From Brevibacillus laterosporus DSM 25 (GTDB lineage Bacteria > Bacillota > Bacilli > Brevibacillales > Brevibacillaceae), in NCBI RefSeq assembly GCF_002706795.1, contig NZ_CP017705.1, forward strand, positions 124,001 to 188,000: 64,000 nt of DNA, written 5' to 3'. The notes beneath the pieces are model-generated. The model was not told the DNA's origin and searched no databases. It saw only the letters and a list, made by a program, of their open reading frames with translations. The translations under genes were made by a program, and so were the position numbers. This document shows, piece after piece, positions 39,248 through 47,863 of the stretch. The stretch's first letter is position 1. Each line of letters begins with the position of its first letter.

Positions 39248-39400
39248 ATGAATTATGATCCACATCGTCATGCAGAGCCGAGTGAATTATTATTTGTAGA
39301 TGAGCACGAACTGTCCTATCCTCCTCGTGAAGAAGATGCATTCACAGATGCTTATTTATCTTCGCTTGGATGGTACGATTGGCCTGGAGCATTTTATTAA
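39248..39400 (+). CDS. Small acidic protein, unknown
   Basis: Fifty residues (begins MNYDPHRHAEPSELL, ends SLGWYDWPGAFY), acidic and aromatic-rich at its end. ATG at 39248 has GGGGGG about 10 bases upstream; the longer frame from 39119 runs into AT-rich sequence without SD. A terminator follows at 39414. No family recognised. Confidence 0.55.
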   Translation: MNYDPHRHAEPSELLFVDEHELSYPPREEDAFTDAYLSSLGWYDWPGAFY

Positions 39401-39413
39401 GAATAGCTAGCAT

Positions 39414-39441
39414 GGGTTGCCATGTACACTATTGGCAACCC
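39414..39441 (+). terminator. Hairpin after the small acidic gene
   Basis: GGGTTGCC / GGCAACCC, 8-bp perfect stem with a 12-base loop; weak T-run. Confidence 0.6.
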
Positions 39442-39603
39442 AATATCCATATCTGAGTCTGGTTTTGGTTCTTACCTTCTTCATTGGAACATGCCACCGA
39501 TTCATTCCATTCAAGATGTTCACGCAAAAGTGCGTAAGAGGTTTGCCACATAGAAGGTAATTTTGTTATGATGAACACATCCTAACAAGGTAAGGAGTCT
39601 TCG

Positions 39604-39909
39604 ATGATGAAAGCAAAAATTACTCGCAATGCCGCAAAAAAAATCAATGAAATCATGGCTCAGGAAACAGATAAAGATTTAAAACTTCGCGTATATATCA
39701 CGCACAAACACGGTACTCACGCTCATTATGGTATGACTTTGGACAAACCTTCTGAGAAAGATACCGTTGTATCTACTGATAAAGACATTGACGTCCTTCT
39801 GCAAACCTCCGAGGATTTACTAGATGGAGTCGTAATAGATTATCTGTATGTTCCAGAGGAAGGCTTTGTAGTAACCAATCCAAGCAAGGGCAACACAGGA
39901 GATCACTAA
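39604..39909 (+). CDS. HesB/IscA-like fold protein without cysteines
   Basis: A 101-residue protein with the overall pattern of HesB-like proteins (ITRNAAKKINEIMAQ, LKLRVYITHKHGTHAHYGM, DGVVIDYLYVPEEGFVVTNP). The cysteines that hold Fe-S clusters in IscA/SufA are absent, so it belongs to the cysteine-less HesB branch common in Bacillales, of unknown function. The His-rich loop (HKHGTHAH) might bind metal. AAGGAG lies 7 bases before the ATG. A strong terminator follows. Confidence 0.78.
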   Translation: MMKAKITRNAAKKINEIMAQETDKDLKLRVYITHKHGTHAHYGMTLDKPSEKDTVVSTDKDIDVLLQTSEDLLDGVVIDYLYVPEEGFVVTNPSKGNTGDH

Positions 39910-39968
39910 TTTCTTTTCCCCTGGTTGATTTGTTTGTATCTCAAACTCTACATATTATTTGCATTCAA

Positions 39969-40010
39969 GAGCAACCACGAAGAATACTCTCCTTCGTGGT
40001 TGCTCTATTT
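39969..40010 (+). terminator. Terminator of the HesB-like gene
   Basis: GAGCAACCACGAAG / CTTCGTGGTTGCTC, 14-bp stem, then TATTTT. Confidence 0.9.
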
Positions 40011-40030
40011 TCTAAACAGGAGGTAGGATC

Positions 40031-40405
40031 ATGCAATTCACTCAGATTAATCAAACCTTGCAAACAACACTCCCTTTTGAGAATTTGACCATCTCTAGTG
40101 ATCGTCAGAGTGGCTTTAAACCAATTGATTTGCTAGTTTCTGCAATTGCTGGCTGTAGCCAAATCGTCTTCACCCGCATCTTAGAAAAACAACGTATTTC
40201 GTACGATTCGCTAACCCTCCAAAACATATACAACCAAAGCAAAAACCATGATTGCTTTACCAGAACTGATCGTACTCTAACAATCGTTCATTCTGGGAAG
40301 CTTTCATGGTTTTTCAGTATTACCTTGCATTATTTTTCATTTCATATTTCTTGTATAGCATTTGCTTTTGCCTCTAGCCATGGTGTCACCTTAGCTTCCC
40401 CTTGA
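40031..40405 (+). pseudogene. Truncated OsmC-family protein
   Basis: ATG after AGGAGGTAGGATC begins an OsmC-like protein (GFKPIDLLVSAIAGCSQIVFTRILEKQRISYDSLTL). The family pattern fails after about residue 80, and the last 20 codons are antisense to the helD 3' end. OsmC proteins are about 130-140 residues with a second cysteine in the C-terminal half, which is missing here. A deletion that joined the truncated gene to the helD tail explains the overlap. Confidence 0.7.
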
Positions 40406-42585
40406 ATATATAGTAGAAGTTGATGTACAGGACGAGACATTGTTACATAAAGTAGCTTGGCATCCATCTCATTGTCCCTGTAATGTTCATTATCTACGTG
40501 TAGGACAATTACTACATCAAATTGCAACCCTTTCGTCAGATAAGCAGGAAGAACCGTTACTCCACCGGGAAATTCCTTATCTTTTACACCCAAATGGTGT
40601 AGCTCAAGACCTTTTTCTTTTAATGCCTTTGCAATTTTTTTGCTCTCATGTATGGTTTTGGTTACAATCGCCACCGTTTGATGACCAAAATCTAGAAACT
40701 TTTCGACTCGTTTTTTAATATCCTCTAGCATGTTGCTTAGGCTTTTGGCCCGTAAGAATAGCGGTTCCTCACCATGACGCAACACTGGCTTGGCCTCTGT
40801 AATTTCCGGTAAGTGAGTGCCCTCTAGAACAACATTGGACCAATTCATAATTTCAATAGTCGAACGATAGCTCTGCTCTAATGTATAAAAGTCTGTTTTC
40901 TTTTTGAAGATATTTCGTAAAACTGGCTGCCAGCTATCTAATCCACGGTAGGCATGAATACCTTGAGCCAAATCCCCTACGATAGTCATTGATTCATTTT
41001 TTGTGTGTAAAGAAAGCACTAAAATCTCTACATAACTCAAATCCTGAGCTTCATCAATCACCGTATGATCAAAAGGTGCTTCCTTCCCGCTTCCTTCCAG
41101 CAGATGACGAAGATATAAAATAGGAGCAAGATCTTCTGCTTCTATACGTTCTTCCTCTATTAATGATTTTGAAGTCTCCACAACATCTTGCAGCACTTCA
41201 TCCGGAATTTCTTCACTGGTAAGCTTGCGTATCAGCTCCCAGTCTTGCAATAGTTGCGCATACACACTAAACGCATCTATACTTGGCCACTTACCTAAAT
41301 ACAAAACAAGTAATTCATCTATTTTTTTCTCGAAACGCAATAAGCTAGGCTTATCCAGATCAATTTTTACTTCCCTCAAATGAGTAAATAATTGTTGCGT
41401 CATCTGTTGTTTCACATGCTTAGCTAAAGCTTCTCTTCTCCGTTGATATGGTAAATGAGCAAATTCATCAATAAACAACTGGCGAATATCTGCTTTTTTC
41501 ATTTCAAACACATGCTTTGTCTTATTATAAATAAATCGCAAATCCTTATAGGTTATTAGTTCATGTAGCAAATAATTCATATACTGATCTAACATATTAC
41601 GACAGTGAATAGAACCCTTAAATGACATCCGATTCCACGTTTTACGTTGCTCCACCTGCTTACTTGTATCGTCTTCAAAGAAAAGTAACAATGGTTTGCT
41701 CGGATCAACAATTCGCCATCCTTTTGGCAAAAGCACCTTTACCTGTTTGGCTGCCCACTCGGTGAAAGTTGCTTGCTGCACATCCTCCACGCCTAATTCG
41801 GGTAATACATCAGAGATATATGTTAAAAACAGCTTATTTGGCGCAAATACCATAAATTTCTTGGAAGCGATCAAATGCTGGTAATTATAGATCAAATAGG
41901 ACAATCGGTGTAATGCAATCGTAGTCTTTCCGCTTCCTGCTACTCCTTGTACTACAATTGCCCGATCTTTTTCAGCACGAATGATATCATTCTGTTCCGT
42001 TTGAATTGTAGCAACGATATCTTTTAATCGACTATCGTTATTTTGATTCAGACTAGAAGCTAAAAATTCGTCAATATAGCCTTCTTCAAGAAAATCCTCT
42101 GGCGCCCCAATCTCGCGATGAATCGTTTCTTTTAAAGCTCCATCATATATTCCTGTAATCCGAGCATCTTCTATAGCAAAATTACGTTTTAGCTTTACTT
42201 CTCCACGTACAATTCCCTGAAGTGTTCGGTAAAAAGCATCCTTGTTCTCCCCACTGTAATAAAGACTGGCAATAGGTGCACGCCAATCTACTACAACACT
42301 ATCCATTGTGTCGCGTTCTACGATCCCACGTTTTCCGATGTATACGGAATCCATTTCATACGTTTCTTCCTTCATGAAATCCACTCGACCAAAGTAGGGC
42401 TTTTTCAAGGAGCTTTCCAGGTGAAAGAGATCCCTTGCTTTCGAAGAATTGACTACTTGTTTAACATAATCATCCGTTGCCTCTCGCAGATCTTCTCGGA
42501 GCTGTCCAATCTCCTTTTCAATGGTATGTACCGTTTTATCCAGCCGGTCTTGTTCTTCCTTATATGCAGGATGATGAATGGTCAC
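40342..42585 (-). CDS. helD: HelD-type helicase (RNA polymerase recycling factor)
   Basis: A 747-residue UvrD-like protein. N-terminal coiled coil (about 1-60), Walker A GVAGSGKTTIALHR, Walker B region VIDEAQDLSYVE, VGDLAQGIHAYRG, LEQSYRST, and a C-terminal helicase motif (TKGLQFDVVIVLHVD). The large insertion between the Walker motifs is typical of HelD, which pries stalled RNA polymerase from DNA. Start is GTG at 42585: the SD (GGAGG) is 8 bases upstream, and an ATG two bases earlier is followed at once by TGA. Its 3' end overlaps a truncated OsmC gene. Confidence 0.92.
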   Translation of the reverse strand: MTIHHPAYKEEQDRLDKTVHTIEKEIGQLREDLREATDDYVKQVVNSSKARDLFHLESSLKKPYFGRVDFMKEETYEMDSVYIGKRGIVERDTMDSVVVDWRAPIASLYYSGENKDAFYRTLQGIVRGEVKLKRNFAIEDARITGIYDGALKETIHREIGAPEDFLEEGYIDEFLASSLNQNNDSRLKDIVATIQTEQNDIIRAEKDRAIVVQGVAGSGKTTIALHRLSYLIYNYQHLIASKKFMVFAPNKLFLTYISDVLPELGVEDVQQATFTEWAAKQVKVLLPKGWRIVDPSKPLLLFFEDDTSKQVEQRKTWNRMSFKGSIHCRNMLDQYMNYLLHELITYKDLRFIYNKTKHVFEMKKADIRQLFIDEFAHLPYQRRREALAKHVKQQMTQQLFTHLREVKIDLDKPSLLRFEKKIDELLVLYLGKWPSIDAFSVYAQLLQDWELIRKLTSEEIPDEVLQDVVETSKSLIEEERIEAEDLAPILYLRHLLEGSGKEAPFDHTVIDEAQDLSYVEILVLSLHTKNESMTIVGDLAQGIHAYRGLDSWQPVLRNIFKKKTDFYTLEQSYRSTIEIMNWSNVVLEGTHLPEITEAKPVLRHGEEPLFLRAKSLSNMLEDIKKRVEKFLDFGHQTVAIVTKTIHESKKIAKALKEKGLELHHLGVKDKEFPGGVTVLPAYLTKGLQFDVVIVLHVDNEHYRDNEMDAKLLYVTMSRPVHQLLLYIQGEAKVTPWLEAKANAIQEI

Positions 42586-42662
42586 ATGTCTAACCTCCTT
42601 TTCATCAAACGAATATTTATCTTATCAAAACAAAATAACAAATCCAAGGACAATCTTAGAAA

Positions 42663-43025
42663 TCACAATTGTACTCCGAGAAACATCCCCAGTGCGGCAG
42701 ATGAAATTCCCAAGGAATAACTGATAAGTAAGTATATGATTCCTATTTGGTAACGTTTTTTAGTGAATAAAGAGTAGCTCTCCCATTTATATGTAGAAAA
42801 GGTCGTGAAGGCTCCCATAAAACCTGTTCCTGCCATTACCACAAAAAATGGGGCCAATGAAGAGCTTATTATTATACCTAATAAAAAACATCCAAGAATA
42901 TTGATACAGCAGGTTGCCAATGGAAACATTCCTTGATAACTCCGATTTATCAGCAGACTGATTCCATAGCGAGCCACTGCTCCCAGACACCCGCCTAATG
43001 CTACTCCTATACTATTCAATAGCAT
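42663..43025 (-). CDS. crcB2: Fluoride channel subunit CrcB (second copy)
   Basis: A 120-residue four-helix membrane protein of the CrcB/Fluc family (GGCLGAVARYGIS, NILGCFLLG, GTGFMGAFTTFSTYKWES). Two such proteins form a dual-topology fluoride exporter. Start ATG at 43025 shares one base with the stop of crcB1 (TGATG), so translation is coupled. The frame runs on upstream inside crcB1 but without a ribosome site. Confidence 0.93.
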   Translation of the reverse strand: MLLNSIGVALGGCLGAVARYGISLLINRSYQGMFPLATCCINILGCFLLGIIISSSLAPFFVVMAGTGFMGAFTTFSTYKWESYSLFTKKRYQIGIIYLLISYSLGISSAALGMFLGVQL

Positions 43026-43417
43026 CAGTCTCGCTCCCTCTCTGTGCTTAATCGAGTACCTATCAAAGAACCAAGCCATATCATTAGCAAACCTCCCCAT
43101 AGACTGGCCAACACATAACAAATCGCTAGCATATATTGATGCTGATGCCAAAGAGTTAGCGTCTCTACACTAAAAGTCGAAAAGGTAGTAAAAGAGCCAA
43201 TAAACCCTGTTCCTACTCCTACGGTAAACCAGGAAGGCAGTTGATTTCGAGTTAGGATATATTGATTGAGAATGCCTAATCCAATGCAGCCTATGAAATT
43301 AATTACTAGCGTTCCTAAAGGAAATGAAAGCCCCCACCAGCCCGATGTCCATGCTCCTAGTAAATATCGAGATACAGCCCCCATCATTCCTGATAGTCCA
43401 ACAATAAAAAATGACAT
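43025..43417 (-). CDS. crcB1: Fluoride channel subunit CrcB (first copy)
   Basis: A 130-residue CrcB/Fluc protein (GMMGAVSRYLLG, NFIGCIGLG, GTGFIGSFTTFSTFSVET). As in other Bacilli, two adjacent crcB genes probably give a heterodimer with opposite topologies. It lies directly behind a fluoride riboswitch, which explains its control. AGGAGGGAG precedes the ATG. Confidence 0.95.
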   Translation of the reverse strand: MSFFIVGLSGMMGAVSRYLLGAWTSGWWGLSFPLGTLVINFIGCIGLGILNQYILTRNQLPSWFTVGVGTGFIGSFTTFSTFSVETLTLWHQHQYMLAICYVLASLWGGLLMIWLGSLIGTRLSTERERD

Positions 43418-43448
43418 GCACTCCCTCCTCTATCATCTATTTCTGACA

Positions 43449-43530
43449 CATATACAAACAAACTCCTACCAGCAATATTGCTGGTAGGAGTCATTAGCCT
43501 AACGGCGCTTCGGGCGAACTCCATCGCCTC
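43449..43530 (-). promoter_or_regulatory. Fluoride (crcB) riboswitch with terminator
   Basis: Minus strand: AGGCGATGGAGTTCGCC, then GGCTAATGACTCCTACC, the conserved core of the crcB motif. The 3' part continues into a terminator CTCCTACCAGC / GCTGGTAGGAG with TTTGTTTG. Part of the terminator stem is shared with the aptamer (CTCCTACC), the known switching design: fluoride stabilises the aptamer and lets crcB be made. Confidence 0.95.
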
Positions 43531-43600
43531 TTATTTGCTTGTAAGTAACCCTAATCAACGGCACTATTCCTACGTGGATTATTTAAAGAAATCACATAGA

Positions 43601-43795
43601 CTAGTGCTTATGCTTAGGTTCCTCATCCTCTACATAACGGATCGAGTCTAAACTAGATTTCAAGGAAGCCTTCATAGCATCAATGTATTTTTGACGAAGA
43701 ACTTGTTGCTCCGCTTTTTCTTCTGGAGTTAAGCCAACACCCTTCGATTTCTTGGCTAATTCATTAATACGTTTTACCTCTGCATCAGTAACCAA
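43601..43795 (-). CDS. DUF896 family protein (YnzC-like)
   Basis: Sixty-four residues with the DUF896 signature (VKRINELAKKSKGVGLTPEE, EQQVLRQKYIDAMKAS). TTG at 43795 has GGAGG 8 bases upstream and gives the family length; 16 extra upstream codons are rejected. In Bacillus subtilis the related ynzC is in the SOS-induced yneA operon. Here it follows yneA on the same strand, which fits. Confidence 0.88.
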   Translation of the reverse strand: MVTDAEVKRINELAKKSKGVGLTPEEKAEQQVLRQKYIDAMKASLKSSLDSIRYVEDEEPKHKH

Positions 43796-43873
43796 TGGTG
43801 ATACCTCCTCAACTAACTTCTCTTTATTATAACACAAGACCAAAGAGAGGAGATATAAATTATGGTTTAAAGC

Positions 43874-44260
43874 CTACCGGTATGCTGGAATAACGAGATT
43901 ATTTCCTGCATAAATCATTGGGCTATCTAATTGATTTCGTATCATGATCTCTTCCATTAGTTCTCTAACTGATAACCCGGATTCCTGTTGATATGCTTCC
44001 GCAATACTCCACAGCGTATCACCTGGCTGAATGGTAATGACAAGAGCTTCTTGCTGTGTATTGGGAGCTGCAATAGCCACTTTTTCTTTTCCAAAAATCA
44101 TACTTCCTGCTGCAAAGGATACTATTATGATGAGCAGTATCGTTACTATAGCCTGCCCTCGTGTTATCCCTCTTCTATGGTGTACCAACGTGTTCTTATT
44201 CGTCGTTGTTCTTGTTTTATCTTTGTATAGATTCTGACAATTGCTAGATTGTACCATCAT
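43874..44260 (-). CDS. yneA: SOS cell-division suppressor YneA-like (LysM protein)
   Basis: A 128-residue protein with a basic N-terminus, one membrane helix (AIVTILLIIIVSFAAGS) and a C-terminal LysM domain (ITIQPGDTLWSIAEAY...NNLVIPAYR). It is divergent from lexA with shared SOS boxes, exactly the yneA/lexA arrangement of Bacillus. YneA blocks septation until DNA damage is repaired. The start is one of several Met codons (44260 or 44257) after GAGG. Confidence 0.9.
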   Translation of the reverse strand: MMVQSSNCQNLYKDKTRTTTNKNTLVHHRRGITRGQAIVTILLIIIVSFAAGSMIFGKEKVAIAAPNTQQEALVITIQPGDTLWSIAEAYQQESGLSVRELMEEIMIRNQLDSPMIYAGNNLVIPAYR

Positions 44261-44273
44261 TATCATCACCCTC

Positions 44274-44372
44274 GCAAACGTTTGTTCTTATTTCGATAGC
44301 ACAATCATAATGCGAACAAACATTCCTGTCAAGCAGGTGAAATCGAACTAATGTTTGTCGAACGCAAATTCT
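44274..44372. promoter_or_regulatory. LexA (SOS) boxes between yneA and lexA
   Basis: Four sites resemble the Bacillus box CGAAC-N4-GTTCG: 44274-44287 (GAAC-AAAC-GTTTGC on the minus strand), 44313-44326 (CGAACAAACATTCC), 44344-44357 (CGAACTAATGTTTG) and 44359-44372 (CGAACGCAAATTCT). The last two cover the lexA -35 region, so LexA would repress itself and yneA. Confidence 0.85.
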
Positions 44373-44383
44373 CATGGTATAAT
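44355..44383 (+). promoter_or_regulatory. Sigma-A promoter of lexA
   Basis: TTGTCG (44355-44360), a 17-bp spacer and TATAAT (44378-44383). The -35 overlaps two LexA boxes. Confidence 0.82.
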
Positions 44384-44421
44384 GTAGAAAATATCTGGAT
44401 CGAGAGAATGAGGTGTTCGAA

Positions 44422-45042
44422 ATGTCCAAACTCTCCAATCGCCAACAAGCGATCATTGATTTTATTCGTAAGGAAGTAAAAGATAAAGGTTATCCCCCGT
44501 CTGTCCGAGAAATCGGTGAAGCGGTAGGACTAGCTTCCAGTTCCACTGTTCACGGTCATCTTGCACGACTTGAAAAGAAGGGCTTAATCCGCCGCGATCC
44601 TACTAAGCCACGTGCTATTGAACTATTGGACGAAACTCGTATACAGGATGATTATGAAAGCTCCATTGTTCGTGTTCCAATGGTTGGTAAGGTAACGGCA
44701 GGTCAGCCTATTACAGCTATTGAACAAGTGGAAGAATATTTTCCATTGCCAGAAAACATCGTTACGTCTGACAATGTTTTCATGTTGCGCGTTATGGGAG
44801 AGAGCATGATTGAGGCAGGCATTTTAGATGGCGACTACGTAATTGTTCGCCAACAAAATGTAGCCAATAACGGTGATATCGTGGTAGCGATGACAGAAGA
44901 GGATGAAGCAACTGTTAAGCGTTTCTTTAAAGAGAAAACGCACTTCCGTCTTCAGCCAGAAAACTCTCAGCTTGAACCAATCATTTTAGATAGCGTTACA
45001 ATTCTAGGTAAAGTGATTGGCGTTTACCGCCTTTTCCACTAG
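44422..45042 (+). CDS. lexA: LexA repressor
   Basis: A 206-residue SOS repressor. N-terminal winged helix ([15 protein letters not shown]...[15 protein letters not shown]), cleavage site Ala93-Gly94 in VTAGQP, and the self-protease dyad Ser128 (MGESMIEAG) and Lys166 (ATVKRFF). I use ATG 44422, with GAGGTG 6 bases upstream; an in-frame GTG at 44413 lies inside the SD. Regulated by its own boxes and followed by a terminator. Confidence 0.97.
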   Translation: MSKLSNRQQAIIDFIRKEVKDKGYPPSVREIGEAVGLASSSTVHGHLARLEKKGLIRRDPTKPRAIELLDETRIQDDYESSIVRVPMVGKVTAGQPITAIEQVEEYFPLPENIVTSDNVFMLRVMGESMIEAGILDGDYVIVRQQNVANNGDIVVAMTEEDEATVKRFFKEKTHFRLQPENSQLEPIILDSVTILGKVIGVYRLFH

Positions 45043-45084
45043 TACATTGAATTTTAATTTACTTGCTGACTTCTAACGTGCTTG

Positions 45085-45133
45085 AACGAAAAAACTCTTG
45101 GTAAAGATCATACTCACCAAGAGTTTTTTCGTT
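45085..45133 (+). terminator. Terminator of lexA
   Basis: CGAAAAAACTCTTGGT / ACCAAGAGTTTTTTCG, a 16-bp stem with its own T6 run. Confidence 0.92.
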
Positions 45134-45189
45134 CTGAAACTTTTTAGCTAGCAACCGTTTCTATTACTTTCGATTAATGCTGTCATACA

Positions 45190-45558
45190 ACAAGTATTGC
45201 ATTCAGATTATTCCGTCATTTTTAGTAGAGATAAAGATGTTGCTAATGGGAATGGAACGGGCTTTGAAATCCATTCGAGCATTCATAGATCACCAGATAC
45301 AGCATCTAATCATGATGGGCTGAAACAGAACTCTGTATTGACACAGCCGTCAGAACGGCTACTATATGTGGCTTTGATGTAACACTAGTTGGAGACGGAC
45401 ATTCTACAACAGATTCAACCAGTTTACCTGCCGAACAGATGATTACTCACCATAATCGGGTGTTACATGGACATGATAATGTGGATCATTTTCCTCTTGT
45501 AAGATATGCGCGTGAAAATCTGTTTTCTCCGACTCACAATCATTATCAGAAAAAGTAA
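45190..45558 (+). pseudogene. Isochorismatase/cysteine-hydrolase family relic
   Basis: Fragments of one protein lie in different frames. The 5' part has NGNGTGFEIHSSIHRSPD; after a frame change the 3' part reads TAVRTATICGFDVTLVGDG, then HSTTDSTSLPAEQMITHHN, the end pattern of isochorismatase-like hydrolases. The N-terminal catalytic Asp region is missing. The end is a normal stop at 45556. A deleted and frameshifted copy. Confidence 0.65.
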
Positions 45559-45744
45559 ATTGGCATACTCTCAAAAGAGCACCAAAACTCTACCATTAAG
45601 ACCAATCCTGATTCAAGAACAAAAAAAATAAACCAAGATTGCCGCTTTTCTCTCCAGTTGATCATAGAAAAAATAATTGACAATCTCGGTTTTGTTCATT
45701 AGATCAAAAATTCAATACCTAATTTGATTATCCACAAAAAATTT
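45559..45744. other. AT-rich spacer without genes
   Basis: No open frame, hairpin or repeat of note between the relic and the convergent DUF456 gene. Confidence 0.5.
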
Positions 45745-46233
45745 TTACAAAGCTACAATAAAGAACCAGATAATCATGATTAGTTGAATAAAGATTTTCA
45801 CAATAGCACTACTGAAGAATCCAATGAGGCTTCCTATAGCTATCTTAAAAGCTCGTTCAGCCGGTTGTTTTTGCATCAGCATTTCAATTAATAATACAAA
45901 TACAAATGGAAGAATAATCATACCAAATGGCGGAAACGTAAATACACCAATGATAATACCTAATATTGAGCCAATTGCTGATGCCTTTGATCCTCCATAC
46001 TTTTTAACAAAATACATATTGGTCATTAAGTCAGCACCATATAACATCACACTCAAAATTCCCATTCCCCACCAGAAGGAAACCGGCAGTCCTGCCCCCG
46101 GATCGGCAATCGCAAACTGATACAATAAGAAACCGCCCCATAATAAAACGGTATCAGGTAACACTGGCAAGAAGATGCCGGCGATACTAAGACCGAATAA
46201 GAGAATAACGATCAACCACAATAAAACATCCAT
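45745..46233 (-). CDS. DUF456 family membrane protein
   Basis: A 162-residue protein with about five membrane helices and the Gly-rich pattern of DUF456 (FLPVLPDTVLLWGGFLLY, GILSVMLYGADLMTNMYF, GSILGIIIGVFTFPPFG). Function unknown. ATG at 46233 has AGGGGG 7 bases upstream; eight upstream codons are rejected because they cover the SD. Confidence 0.88.
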   Translation of the reverse strand: MDVLLWLIVILLFGLSIAGIFLPVLPDTVLLWGGFLLYQFAIADPGAGLPVSFWWGMGILSVMLYGADLMTNMYFVKKYGGSKASAIGSILGIIIGVFTFPPFGMIILPFVFVLLIEMLMQKQPAERAFKIAIGSLIGFFSSAIVKIFIQLIMIIWFFIVAL

Positions 46234-46534
46234 GTTTAAACCCCCTCTTTGTTGCATCTTACCCGTTTTCTATATGTACGTATCAATGCTCTCCTACGTT
46301 TCATTTTTGTTTACAAGTTTTCCTTTTCTTGTTTGGTATACGTTTCTTCTCATCTACATATACGTGACTCCTTCTCTTTTATATGGTTCTGTCCTACATG
46401 AACAGGAAAAGGCCAGCAAGAAAAAAAATAAACTAAAAAAGGTAAAATATAACATTTGTAGAAATTTATTTTAGGTGATTTCATTTTTCCATTCATCAAT
46501 CTGTGTACCCTATTTAGAAAAGGAAGGTAATAAT

Positions 46535-46948
46535 ATGAACAAAATCGTTTATTCTTTATTGGCAATACCTGTTGTTTTCTTACTGTCCTCGACTAGTTAT
46601 GCTGCTCAAGAAAAGCATAGTACAACTCAAGTAAGTATGAGTAGTAATGCTTACAGTCAATTTTCTATTCCATTTGCATTAACAGTAAAGGAATGGGATA
46701 GAGGATATGGAGAAGCTGGGGTCACAGGACCTTTTTTCCTAGCTAAAGGTGGTACCGTAACAGTTACATTTGACAAGCATGTAGATACGCTGGGGTGGTA
46801 CCTACTGAATGCAAATCGGTATGGAGCTGAAAAAATTTATCCAAAAGGATCTACCGTAACTGTGCCACGAAATTCACATTGGATTGTTATTCTACAAAAC
46901 TCTAGCGTTAATCCTGTCACTATTTCAGGTAACGTGACTATTCACTAG
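46535..46948 (+). CDS. Small secreted beta-rich protein, unknown
   Basis: A 137-residue protein with a Sec signal peptide (MNKIVYSLLAIPVVFLLSS, likely cut after SYA). The mature 115 residues are strand-rich with Thr/Val/Ser/Tyr (GPFFLAKGGTVTVTFD, GSTVTVPRNSHWIVILQ). No family recognised. Its style resembles the secreted protein at 50355-50771. GGAAGG lies 7 bases before the ATG. Confidence 0.7.
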   Translation: MNKIVYSLLAIPVVFLLSSTSYAAQEKHSTTQVSMSSNAYSQFSIPFALTVKEWDRGYGEAGVTGPFFLAKGGTVTVTFDKHVDTLGWYLLNANRYGAEKIYPKGSTVTVPRNSHWIVILQNSSVNPVTISGNVTIH

Positions 46949-47078
46949 GCTTTACTAAATCCTACACCTTCAGCTGATTAACAATCACCACTTACATCCG
47001 CTGTACCTACTAAGACTGTTTGTAGGAGAATGATAAGATTCAATAAAATAAGCACCATTTTAAATGCTAGATTATCTT

Positions 47079-47264
47079 TCATTCTCCTCCCCTTTTTTGA
47101 ATACCTATTGACGAGAATTTTTGAATGGGACCATCCCAATCCTCTCTTCTCAATTCTTGATAATTATTATTTGTGTATTCAGAAATTAATGCGCGCCAGA
47201 ATTTCTGTGCCGAAATATTTTGCTCGATCTCAGAAATTTCCCATTCTCCCTGGAATTGATGGCT
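47079..47264 (-). pseudogene. GNAT acetyltransferase C-terminal relic
   Basis: Sixty-one open codons (GEWEISEIEQNISAQKFW, ISEYTNNNYQELRRED, GPIQKFSS) match the C-terminal acetyl-CoA/beta-bulge part of GNAT enzymes that end with FW...EYT...Q-F. A TGA precedes it in frame and the N-terminal acetyl-CoA loop is absent. A truncated relic. Confidence 0.6.
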
Positions 47265-47319
47265 TCATAGGGAATTTGCTGTATGCTAAACAGCCTTACT
47301 CATCACCATATTGTATCTT

Positions 47320-47784
47320 TTATTTTCTTACACGAACAATTTTTCCTCTATTTAATCTCAATAAATCTTCTACCTTTATTTTTACTAGAGAATTAGGCGA
47401 GCCTCCTCCCGTATAAACATACTCCAATTCTGTTACTCTAGGATCTACTAAAAAAATGGCCTCAAACCCAAAAGAAGGGACACCACCAGCTGGATAACCA
47501 GTTCCTTCTAACACTTCTTTTTCATTGGCCAAACGAGGTCTTTCAATATTGAGTGCTTTACTTACTCGTGATGTACTAGCTCTATCTTCACCTTTTACCA
47601 CGGCAACAATTAATCTTCCAACTTGATCAACCATACAAATATTTTTAACCAACTCGTTAACAGGAACATTCACAGCTTTTGCCGCCTCTTCAACCGTATG
47701 ACAAGATTGACCTAAAATAAAGTGCTGGGCATCAGCATTCTTTGAATGTAGATATTCTTTTACTTGCAACTCATAAGAATTCAT
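47320..47784 (-). CDS. YbaK/prolyl-tRNA-editing domain protein
   Basis: A 154-residue free-standing aminoacyl-tRNA deacylase-like protein (VEEAAKAVNVPVNELVKNICMVD, VVKGEDRASTSRVSKALN, GYPAGGVPSFGF). The YbaK family hydrolyses misacylated tRNA such as Cys-tRNA-Pro. Subtype (YbaK, ProXp-ala) cannot be fixed by eye. AGGAGAGGGGG lies close upstream of the ATG. Monocistronic. Confidence 0.85.
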   Translation of the reverse strand: MNSYELQVKEYLHSKNADAQHFILGQSCHTVEEAAKAVNVPVNELVKNICMVDQVGRLIVAVVKGEDRASTSRVSKALNIERPRLANEKEVLEGTGYPAGGVPSFGFEAIFLVDPRVTELEYVYTGGGSPNSLVKIKVEDLLRLNRGKIVRVRK

Positions 47785-47863
47785 ATCCCCCTCTCCTTTC
47801 TAAAATATTTTCCTCATTTTACCTATGTTCCAATGACTTATCAATAGTAGTGGTGAATTTTAG

